Origin: an uncultured Eubacteriales bacterium
GTDB taxonomy: Bacteria > Bacillota > Clostridia > Oscillospirales > Acutalibacteraceae
NCBI GenBank assembly: GCA_948762645.1
Contig: CAQBRY010000101.1
Location: 1 to 5,174 of the forward strand
Direction of reading: 5' to 3'
Length of the DNA stretch: 5,174 nucleotides
Part shown: in pieces, positions 1 through 4,351 of the stretch
Position numbering within the stretch: position 1 is the first letter of the stretch
Layout of the letters: each line of letters begins with the position of its first letter
The notes under the pieces: generated by a model
Told to the model about the DNA's origin: nothing
Database searches by the model: none
What the model saw: the letters and a program-made list of their open reading frames with translations, nothing else
Program-made: the position numbers and the translations under genes

Positions 1-195
1 CGACAGTTCTGTCTGTATTCAACATCTCATCTTATAAAATTTTTCTATATTCATAGCTTTTATTTCAAATATCCATCCTCTTTAAACCCCAAAAATTTAC
101 CGCTTCGCTCTGCCTTACTCATAAGGCAAATTGTTTATAATAATGCTACTATCTTCAAAAATCTTTTGAGTAAGGCCACTCACTGTCAATATTTT
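1..195. other. Left-edge non-coding stretch
   Basis: No open reading frame with a ribosome binding site was found in these 195 bases. They lie downstream of the 107-aa minus-strand gene, so they probably include its 3' untranslated region. The only clear structure is the set of inverted repeats at 112-176, listed separately. A 20-codon minus-strand frame (60-122) was considered and rejected. Confidence 0.5.
112..176. repeat. Competing inverted repeats (alternative hairpins)
   Basis: GCCTTACTC at 112-120 is the exact inverse complement of GAGTAAGGC at 168-176 (9 bp). Its first six bases can also pair with TAAGGC at 122-127 through a CTCA loop. The two pairings exclude each other. The element lies in the presumed 3' region of the minus-strand 107-aa gene, but no T-tract directly follows either hairpin, so it is not a textbook intrinsic terminator. 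It could be a transcript-end structure, a remnant repeat or chance in AT-rich DNA. Confidence 0.45.
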
Positions 196-519
196 TTATA
201 ACGTATTTTTTATCACCATCCCTAGCTTTAACGCATTGAAAAACATTTCTTCGCACATGGTTTTTACTATGTTTTCATACAAATCAATTATTTTTTCTTT
301 GCTTTTACTGCTTCTTATTTTCTTTAACGAACAATAAAACTCATAACATTTACCGTCTTTATCTGTGCATTGATTTTTCACGCACTCTGCAATTATTTTT
401 TCCTCTTTTCTTAATTTACTTACATCAGTTTCCCCCTTTATAAGGCTGTAAAACAGTTCAAACATTTCTTTTCCTTGTTTCTTTATAAATCCCTCCATTA
501 ATTCTTTTCTATTCTTCAT
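196..519 (-). CDS. Small hypothetical protein with CX4C-X6-CX4C pattern
   Basis: This 107-aa protein is not recognised. The start is well supported: reading the minus strand, AGGAGG lies 5 nt before the ATG at 519-517. The sequence is charged, Lys/Glu-rich and predicted by eye to be mainly helical, with no signal peptide or membrane segment, so it is probably cytoplasmic. Four cysteines (C46, C51, C58, C63) form a symmetric CX4C-X6-CX4C cluster around a KDGK turn, which could bind a metal or form disulfides; C89 is separate. The C-terminal helix (about 85-105, containing CEEMFFNALKLGM) vaguely recalls small helical clostridial mobile-element proteins, but no family can be assigned. It is divergent from the XRE regulator starting at 694 and shares its promoter spacer, so it may be that regulator's target. 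Confidence 0.8.
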   Translation of the reverse strand: MKNRKELMEGFIKKQGKEMFELFYSLIKGETDVSKLRKEEKIIAECVKNQCTDKDGKCYEFYCSLKKIRSSKSKEKIIDLYENIVKTMCEEMFFNALKLGMVIKNTL

Positions 520-599
520 ATACTCCTCCTATTTTTCTTTTAACTCACTCCACTCATAACTAAAAGTTTCAATAATTTTATATCCGCCTATTTATAAAT

Positions 600-656
600 T
601 TGGCAATCATCTAATGCTATTAGCTATAATTATATCATCTATTGATTATTTTTAAA
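600..656. promoter_or_regulatory. Divergent promoter region with palindromic -10
   Basis: TATAATTATA at 625-634 is a perfect palindrome and supplies a TATAAT -10 on both strands (625-630 plus, 634-629 minus). For the plus-strand XRE gene, TTGGCA at 600-605 matches the -35 in five of six positions but with a long 19-nt spacer. For the minus-strand 107-aa gene, TTTAAA at 656-651 is a weak -35 with a 16-nt spacer. A dyad CTAAT-GCT-ATTAG at 611-623 sits between the -35 and -10 of the plus promoter, where a repressor would block it. The two genes cannot easily fire at once because the -10 elements overlap. This is seen by inspection only. Confidence 0.5.
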
Positions 657-693
657 GCCTAAAGCATATACTAATATATCAACAGGTGATATT

Positions 694-1014
694 ATGAATA
701 AAAAGATAATTGGTAAGAGACTTAGACAACAAAGAGAAGATTTGCAGTACACACGAGAAAAATTCGCTGAAATTGTAGGAATATCTGCTCCTTTCCTTGC
801 TGAAGTTGAAAGTGGACGAAAAGGAATGTCAGCTGAAACATTATGCAAAATTTGCACCAATCTCCCTATATCCGCTAATTATATACTGCTCGGCAAAGAT
901 GATTTTAACAAAAGTGGAAATTCGGCAATAAAAATGATTGAGAAAATACCAACTAAATATCATTCTATTATTGAGGAATTTCTAAAACTTTTTAATGAAA
1001 CTATAAGTATGTAA
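694..1014 (+). CDS. XRE-family HTH transcriptional regulator (106 aa)
   Basis: This is a DNA-binding regulator of the Cro/C1 (HTH_3) type. Residues about 5-60 form the five-helix domain: the stretch GKRLRQQRED, then TREKFAEIVGISAPFLAEVESGRKGMSAETLCKI, shows the usual helix-turn-helix spacing (FAEIVGIS turn, recognition helix near PFLAEVESG). The family's conserved glutamate and glycine (ESG) are present. The C-terminal helix after residue 75 (MIEKIPTKYHSIIEEFLKLFNE) resembles the short dimerisation tail of SinR/phage-repressor-like proteins. The ATG at 694 is preceded by AGGTGA at 684-689, a slightly short 4-nt spacing. It diverges from the 107-aa gene and probably controls that promoter and its own through the dyad at 611-623, which is inference from layout. 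Confidence 0.92.
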   Translation: MNKKIIGKRLRQQREDLQYTREKFAEIVGISAPFLAEVESGRKGMSAETLCKICTNLPISANYILLGKDDFNKSGNSAIKMIEKIPTKYHSIIEEFLKLFNETISM

Positions 1015-1065
1015 ATTCAATCACTTCCATCAAAATATAAGTTAGTAAAATTAATTTTTGGTAAT

Positions 1066-1119
1066 TAGACAAATAATAGTCTATACACAATACTAATAGT
1101 ATCATGCATAGCCTATAAT
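1066..1119 (+). promoter_or_regulatory. Operator-like repeats and -10 upstream of second XRE gene
   Basis: TAATAGT occurs at 1074-1080 and again at 1094-1100, exactly 20 bp apart (about two helical turns). Each copy is half of a small dyad: TAGAC...GTCTA (1066-1083) and ATACT-AAT-AGTAT (1090-1102). A TATAAT at 1114-1119 follows, with no good -35 at 16-18 nt, so the promoter may need an activator or be weak. The arrangement resembles the paired operators of XRE/Cro-type repressors and suggests autoregulation of the gene at 1173, or control by the regulator at 694. Confidence 0.45.
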
Positions 1120-1172
1120 TGCAAGGGCAATCATATACTCTATAAGATATCAAGACTTATGGAGTGAATTTT

Positions 1173-1415
1173 ATGAATACTATTGGTGCAATCAAATCCA
1201 GAATTAAATATTTATGTTTTAAAAATGACATTACTATCAATAAGCTTGCGGATATTTCCGGTATCGCACCTTCATCACTGAAAAATATTATGTATGGGAA
1301 AAGCTGTAATCCTAAAATAATAACAATTAAAATGTTATGCGATGGACTAGGTATTACTCTAGCCCAATTTTTTGATTCGCCAGAGTTTAACAATCTGGAA
1401 CAGGAATTAAAATAA
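1173..1415 (+). CDS. Small XRE-family HTH regulator (80 aa)
   Basis: This is a short single-domain Cro/C1-type regulator. The start is set at the ATG at 1173 because GGAG at 1161-1164 lies 8 nt before it; an in-frame GTG at 1164 would overlap that ribosome binding site. The protein is nearly all HTH domain: the stretch IKSRIKYLCFKNDITINKLADISGIAPSSLKNIMYGKSCNPKIITIKMLCDGLGITLAQFFDS matches a very common clostridial/plasmid small-repressor pattern, with the turn at DISGIAPSSL and the recognition helix ending at IMYGKS. The C-terminus ends soon after the last helix (FFDSPEF), so there is no separate ligand-sensing domain. It lies 158 nt after the first XRE gene with its own operator-like region. 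Its stop codon is 3 nt from the stop of the convergent 217-aa gene. Confidence 0.92.
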   Translation: MNTIGAIKSRIKYLCFKNDITINKLADISGIAPSSLKNIMYGKSCNPKIITIKMLCDGLGITLAQFFDSPEFNNLEQELK

Positions 1416-1418
1416 TTT

Positions 1419-2072
1419 CTACCTTTCGAGAAGAAGTTGAAAAATGTGTTTCGATGTCTGATTATCTCTTTTCAGTAAATAAAAAAATAAATGTCTGCTG
1501 ACTGTACGCTTAAAAATATCAATTATTGTAGGAAGAGCAAATCTCTTTTTTATTATATTGTTTAATGTTTCTATTTTTTCGTGTCCTACTTTTTCACTGA
1601 TTTTTTTAAAGTAATCTTTTATAATATCAAAATTATATTCTGAAAATGAATTGCTGTTTATTTCATTATAAGTCTTTTCAATAAACATATCGGTAAAATC
1701 ATCAATTAATAATGCCACATACATATTAAACCTTGTTTTGTTTTCCTTATACGGCAAAGGATGCGATACAATATAGTTATAAGAAACTTCATAAAAATTA
1801 TCTTTATTTTTGATAGGTTCATATTCAACGATATTCTTACATAAGAAATAAATTTTATTTGTCATATTTTCCGCTTCGTCCACTATATTACTAATTAACT
1901 CGCTATCCAAAGCTGTGAAAATTTCAGACAAATATGCATCTAAAATATAAGCATCTTCGCTTAATTCCTGCCGAATTTCTCTTGCCGTGTTCCAAAAATT
2001 ATTGGATAATTGTTTTTGCTCTCCTTTCTTGTATTCTCCGAATAAACCTGTTGTTTCGTCAAAAATGTTCAC
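1419..2072 (-). CDS. Hypothetical helical protein (217 aa)
   Basis: This protein is not recognised. It starts with GTG at 2072-2070, supported by AAAGGGG about 8 nt upstream on the minus strand. It has no signal peptide or clear transmembrane helix and is rich in Lys, Glu, Asn, Phe and Tyr, so it is probably a soluble all-helical protein. The N-terminal ~40 residues are acidic/polar; residues 115-135 (MYVALLIDDFTDMFIEKTY) and 176-217 (ending in FFYLLKRDNQTSKHIFQLLLER) are amphipathic with a basic tail. No catalytic motif is visible. Upstream lies a strong minus-strand terminator (2118-2171) and, before that, a sense/antisense RNA region, so expression may depend on read-through or on a weak promoter (TTGATT at 2121-2116, TATTAT at 2096-2091, 19-nt spacer). 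It converges with the XRE gene ending at 1415. A phage, toxin or regulatory role cannot be told apart from the sequence. Confidence 0.8.
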   Translation of the reverse strand: MNIFDETTGLFGEYKKGEQKQLSNNFWNTAREIRQELSEDAYILDAYLSEIFTALDSELISNIVDEAENMTNKIYFLCKNIVEYEPIKNKDNFYEVSYNYIVSHPLPYKENKTRFNMYVALLIDDFTDMFIEKTYNEINSNSFSEYNFDIIKDYFKKISEKVGHEKIETLNNIIKKRFALPTIIDIFKRTVSRHLFFYLLKRDNQTSKHIFQLLLER

Positions 2073-2117
2073 TATAAAAGCCCCTTTGCAATAATATTTC
2101 TCGGACTTTTAGCACAA

Positions 2118-2171
2118 TCAAAAAAGTGCCTAGGTTCAATTTTAGTTAGCTCAATTAAACCCTAAGCACTT
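2118..2171 (-). terminator. Strong intrinsic terminator / attenuator before the 217-aa gene
   Basis: The arms at 2124-2141 and 2153-2171 pair over about 18 bp with one bulge and two wobbles (core AAGTGC...GCACTT). Read on the minus strand, the hairpin is followed by a run of six T (complement of 2120-2125), the classic Rho-independent form. On the plus strand the tail is weak (TATGTATTT). It lies about 45 nt upstream of the GTG start at 2072, so it would cut off transcripts arriving from the promoter at 2383-2354 unless antitermination occurs. This is an attenuator-like position. Confidence 0.75.
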
Positions 2172-2252
2172 TATGTATTTAAACGCTTGTAACGTATTAT
2201 CACATTTGATATAATTATAAGAGTCACAAGTGCCAAATTTTTGGTTGTGCAT
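2151..2252 (-). other. Possible 33-codon leader ORF overlapping the attenuator
   Basis: On the minus strand an ATG at 2252-2250 opens a 33-codon frame (MHNQKFGTCDSYNYIKCDNT at its start) ending in TGA at 2153-2151. Its last codons run through the whole upstream arm of the terminator at 2124-2171. That is the geometry of a leader peptide whose translation would disrupt the hairpin. No convincing ribosome binding site precedes the ATG (only AGG about 13 nt upstream), which weakens the case. It may be a chance frame within a structured RNA. Confidence 0.2.
2187..2215 (+). promoter_or_regulatory. Promoter of the plus-strand small RNA
   Basis: TTGTAA at 2187-2192 (four of six -35 matches), a 17-nt spacer and a perfect TATAAT at 2210-2215 predict a start near 2222. 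That is one base before the first base of the closing stem of the structured RNA at 2223. The coincidence of start point and stem supports both calls. Confidence 0.65.
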
Positions 2253-2331
2253 GGGTAGTCAGATTACCTGTGTGCAGGTCTTAGATGCGCCAACATCTAA
2301 GCTGCTTGTGACATTTTTGTTGCGTTTTTTT
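2222..2331 (+). ncRNA. Structured small RNA, probably antisense
   Basis: This unrecognised RNA of about 110 nt has its own promoter at 2187-2215. A closing stem pairs GTCACAAG (2223-2230) with CTTGTGAC (2305-2312). Inside are a small CCAA/TTGG hairpin (2233-2244), ACCTG-TGTG-CAGGT (2266-2279) and a perfect 8-bp hairpin CTTAGATG/CATCTAAG (2280-2301) with a six-base loop. T-tracts at 2314-2318 and 2325-2331 follow and would end transcription. No ORF with a ribosome binding site lies inside. A minus-strand promoter at 2383-2354 makes the fully complementary RNA, so the likely role is antisense control of that transcript. It does not match any riboswitch, tRNA or 6S pattern I can recall. Confidence 0.5.
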
Positions 2332-2353
2332 CCGCTCGTAAATGTCATCCTCT

Positions 2354-2383
2354 AGTATAACTAAATGTTTTTAAGAATGTCAA
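2354..2383 (-). promoter_or_regulatory. Consensus minus-strand promoter
   Basis: Read on the minus strand, a perfect TTGACA (complement of 2378-2383), an 18-nt spacer and TATACT (complement of 2354-2359, five of six matches) predict a start near 2347. It faces the plus-strand promoter at 2187-2215 across about 125 bp, so the two would produce overlapping complementary RNAs. It is the best-scoring promoter in the window by eye. Confidence 0.65.
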
Positions 2384-2419
2384 GAGTATAATACAAAAAT
2401 ATTTCTTATTAAAAACTGC

Positions 2420-2448
2420 TGTAAAGAGTTAATACATAGCGTTATAAT
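2420..2448 (+). promoter_or_regulatory. Possible promoter of the toxin-like remnant
   Basis: A perfect TATAAT at 2443-2448 is preceded, after a 17-nt spacer, by TGTAAA at 2420-2425, a weak -35 (three of six). It would start transcription near 2455, just before a structured 5' leader and a sequestered ribosome binding site at 2506-2511. Confidence 0.4.
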
Positions 2449-2454
2449 ACCAAA

Positions 2455-2606
2455 CTGTAGCAGAAGCTAGCCTACGGAGAAGTGCCTTAAATCTGCTCCT
2501 CAAATGGGGAGATAGTATGCTTGGCTATATTAATAGTATATTATGCCATTAATTCGGCATATAAGAAAAAATAACCGTTTCTCTCGACCAAAGTGAAAAC
2601 GGTTAC
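2455..2606 (+). pseudogene. Possible decayed small hydrophobic (holin-like) toxin transcript
   Basis: The order is: promoter, structured leader (AGCAGA 2459-2464 with TCTGCT 2492-2497), a GGGGAG ribosome binding site (2506-2511) masked by CTCC at 2496-2499, an ATG at 2517, then a hairpin terminator. The ATG opens only an 11-codon frame (MLGYINSILCH, stop 2550-2552). One base over, a frame from TTG at 2521 reads MAILIVYYAINSAYKKK and stops at 2572-2574 directly before the hairpin. A hydrophobic stretch ending in Lys residues, with the stop abutting a TAACCG-type hairpin, recalls the layout of small putative holin-like type I toxins (Hol_Tox-like), but these are normally about 25-35 aa. If related, it is shortened and frameshifted by one base. 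The resemblance is from memory of the layout, not a search. Confidence 0.25.
2572..2605 (-). terminator. Bidirectional hairpin terminator
   Basis: TAACCGTTT (2572-2580) pairs perfectly with AAACGGTTA (2597-2605) over 9 bp. On the minus strand it is followed by ATTTTTTC (complement of 2564-2571), a good intrinsic terminator for the synthetase/kinase-GDPD operon whose last stop is at 2793. On the plus strand the tail ACTTTATGATTTTTT (2606-2619) can also end the short toxin-like transcript. The long distance (about 190 nt) from the GDPD stop leaves room for a structured 3' UTR. Confidence 0.65.
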
Positions 2607-2792
2607 TTTATGATTTTTTGCATTGAGACTGACCGTTCTTTAAACGATCCCACTCCTGATACTTTTATTTTGTAATAAAAGTATATTTCTGTAAACGGAC
2701 CTTTGCACTTTTTTGATATGTTTTTTATTCATAAATGTAGTTTTCGGTGTTGACCATACATTTCAATTGGTGTAAACACTAATTTTAACGTA
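2607..2792. other. Non-coding stretch between hairpin terminator and GDPD gene
   Basis: No plausible coding frame is seen. The stretch holds a strong 11-bp hairpin (2659-2684, listed separately) and a small CGTT/AACG stem (2634-2646). Two related GGTGTNNACNC-like pieces lie near 2747-2756 and 2769-2779. It is the presumed 3' UTR of the minus-strand operon. Confidence 0.4.
2659..2684. repeat. Perfect 11-bp inverted repeat (hairpin)
   Basis: ATACTTTTATT (2659-2669) and AATAAAAGTAT (2674-2684) are exact inverse complements around a TTGT loop. There is no T-run directly after it on either strand, so it is not a simple terminator. It could be a 3' stabilising hairpin of the minus-strand operon mRNA or part of the toxin-like locus. 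It is AT-rich and so only modestly stable. Confidence 0.55.
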
Positions 2793-4331
2793 TCATATAT
2801 TTAAATTTTCATAGATAAAGGAATTACTGTATTTTTTGGCTAACTCCAAATCTTCAGGTGTTCTTATATTCCATAAGAGTAATGGTAACCCAAGTTCTTT
2901 AACTTCGTCTGCTTGTCTCTTGGAAATAGAATGTACATCATAAGATATAAAATCCGGTTCTGTAATGTAGTTTAATAGCATATATTGCAACATAAATTTC
3001 TTAAATTTATTTATATTCTTATCTCTAAAATCATAAGATAGCTGGCCAAGGATAAATTCCGGTTTGTTATCTTTAAACCATTTTAAGCTATATGGATTAA
3101 ACGATTGCACTAAGAATTTACCATTATAATGTTTGAGCATATCACTTGCTCGCTGTTCAAGTTCTCCTACATTAATATCGTAAATATTACTGTACTTAAA
3201 TTCTATATTCAGTAGAACTTTTCCATCAACTAAATTTAGTACGTCTTTAAATAGTGGTATTTCTTCATTCGTATTTAATAATTTTAAACTCTTTATATCT
3301 TCATATGTGCAATCATCTATATTTTTGTTTATGCCTGTCATTCTTTTTAGATTATCATCATTAAAAACAACTATCTGTCCATCTTTTAACAAATGTAAAT
3401 CAAGTTGTATGGCTACATTATTTTCTACGGCTTTTTCAAATGCAGGTAAAGAATTTTCAGGAATCCCTTTTGTTATGTCATGTAATCCCCTGTGTGCTAT
3501 TCGTATATTTTGCAAAAAGCTTAAATCTCTTTTTGAATGGGCTCCTCTAATGTTTTTAGGTGTGTTGTTAAGAAAATGTACAGCCAATTCATCTAAACCG
3601 TCATAATCAACCGTAGAAAAATCGGATGTATCAACAATTATTTTATTGCCGACAGAAAACTCTCGCATTGGTGTGAACACTTTTTTAAAAACTTCTATAT
3701 CATAATACATTTTAGATTTCAGCCTATGTGCAGGATGACGTTCAACCGATACATCACGCTTACAAAACCGTTTGTGTAAAATTTCCATATCACCACAAAA
3801 AGATATATTCAATGCTTCATACCCGTACTTTTCCAAAAGAGCATTTAATTCACCTTCATAGCGTGGTGTAAAATTGGCTTCCATTACAAATGACATATTA
3901 GTTTTCATTAAATTTTCTGATATGTGAAATAAAACGTTATAAGCTGCTGGGCCATATAGTTGTATTTTCTTACGAGTTTCTTCATCAAAATCGTTAGGAT
4001 TAATAATTTCTTTTTCTAATATATCTCTGTGCACTACTTCCAAAAATTTTTCTTTTATATTATCTTTACTAATAAAAGGCAAATTCGTTTTCTTCGAAAT
4101 TCGCTCACCATAGCTGCTTTTGCCCGCAGCTGGTATACCGGAAACTATAATCACACGCTTTTGAGACATTCCTGTCACTGGCATAACAGTTTCTGCTGTT
4201 TTTTGAGAATCCATTCTGTTTTTGAAGTTTAAATTATTCCCACTAGCATAAATTTTTAAATTCCCTAAAAAGGATAAACTTAATAATGTAGCCATCATTA
4301 GTTTTTTTATTTTTTTCATTATTATATTCAC
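2793..4331 (-). CDS. Signal-peptide-like / P-loop kinase / GDPD-domain fusion protein (512 aa)
   Basis: Three parts are visible. Residues about 5-29 look like a signal peptide (MKKIKK, hydrophobic LMMATLLSLSFLG, then YAS). Residues about 58-255 form a P-loop kinase of the AAA_33/zeta-toxin-like group: Walker A GIPAAGKSS (65-73), a SKDN motif (88-91), FVMEANF (148-154), and an Arg-rich lid with RDVSVERHPAH (192-202). Residues about 276-512 form a glycerophosphodiester phosphodiesterase-like TIM barrel: HRG (280-282), PENS (291-294), NIEFK (375-379), VQSFNP (408-413) and LLLWNIRTPEDLE. Two usual catalytic residues differ: the ExD metal motif is Q309-L-D311, and the HDD histidine is N324. The phosphodiesterase may therefore be weak, altered or inactive. 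The GTG start at 4331 has AAAGGG 4 nt upstream; ATG at residue 5 is an alternative. It follows the synthetase paralogue by 20 nt, so they are probably co-transcribed. The substrate is unknown. Confidence 0.85.
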   Translation of the reverse strand: MNIIMKKIKKLMMATLLSLSFLGNLKIYASGNNLNFKNRMDSQKTAETVMPVTGMSQKRVIIVSGIPAAGKSSYGERISKKTNLPFISKDNIKEKFLEVVHRDILEKEIINPNDFDEETRKKIQLYGPAAYNVLFHISENLMKTNMSFVMEANFTPRYEGELNALLEKYGYEALNISFCGDMEILHKRFCKRDVSVERHPAHRLKSKMYYDIEVFKKVFTPMREFSVGNKIIVDTSDFSTVDYDGLDELAVHFLNNTPKNIRGAHSKRDLSFLQNIRIAHRGLHDITKGIPENSLPAFEKAVENNVAIQLDLHLLKDGQIVVFNDDNLKRMTGINKNIDDCTYEDIKSLKLLNTNEEIPLFKDVLNLVDGKVLLNIEFKYSNIYDINVGELEQRASDMLKHYNGKFLVQSFNPYSLKWFKDNKPEFILGQLSYDFRDKNINKFKKFMLQYMLLNYITEPDFISYDVHSISKRQADEVKELGLPLLLWNIRTPEDLELAKKYSNSFIYENLNI

Positions 4332-4351
4332 TAAACCCTTTCTTATTTCTT

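Larger units (their letters stand above)
2120..2347 (-). ncRNA. Minus-strand leader RNA complementary to the small RNA
   Basis: From the minus-strand promoter (start near 2347) to the terminator T-run near 2120 is a predicted transcript of about 228 nt. Its 5' end can fold back (TGACATTT at 2347-2340 with AAATGTCA at 2316-2309), and it then carries the complement of every stem of the plus-strand RNA. Its loop between CTTAGATG and CATCTAAG on this strand reads TTGGCG, containing UUGG, which fits the YUNR U-turn motif of antisense kissing loops. It may be a stand-alone RNA or the untranslated leader of the 217-aa gene with an attenuator at its end. Confidence 0.4.

Noticed and set aside
60..122. 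A 20-codon minus-strand frame beginning MSKAERSGKF and ending DGYLK.
   Set aside because: It has no ribosome binding site, is very short, and its start lies inside a hairpin arm; nothing supports translation.
639..860. A minus-strand frame opposite the first XRE gene.
   Set aside because: It overlaps a well-supported HTH gene with a proper start and has no family features. The same applies to the minus-strand frame at 1157-1393 and the plus-strand frame at 4029-4232.
2222..2331. The structured RNA as a tRNA, T-box or known riboswitch.
   Set aside because: There is no T-loop sequence or CCA-type acceptor end, no T-box GGTGG sequence, and the MetRS-like gene is on the opposite strand and far away; no conserved riboswitch core could be recognised.
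2259..2348. A 29-codon minus-strand frame (MTFTSGKKRN...) at the 5' end of the minus RNA.
   Set aside because: Its ATG coincides with the predicted transcription start, so there is no leader or ribosome binding site, and the whole stretch is explained by RNA structure.
3307..3606. A 99-codon plus-strand frame opposite the GDPD domain.
   Set aside because: It is a shadow of a strongly conserved protein domain on the other strand, with no ribosome binding site and an implausible composition.
4167..4184. MPVTG at residues 50-54 of the fusion protein, resembling an LPxTG sortase signal.
   Set aside because: It is near the N-terminus, is not followed by a hydrophobic stretch and charged tail, and precedes large folded domains, so it cannot act as a sortase signal.
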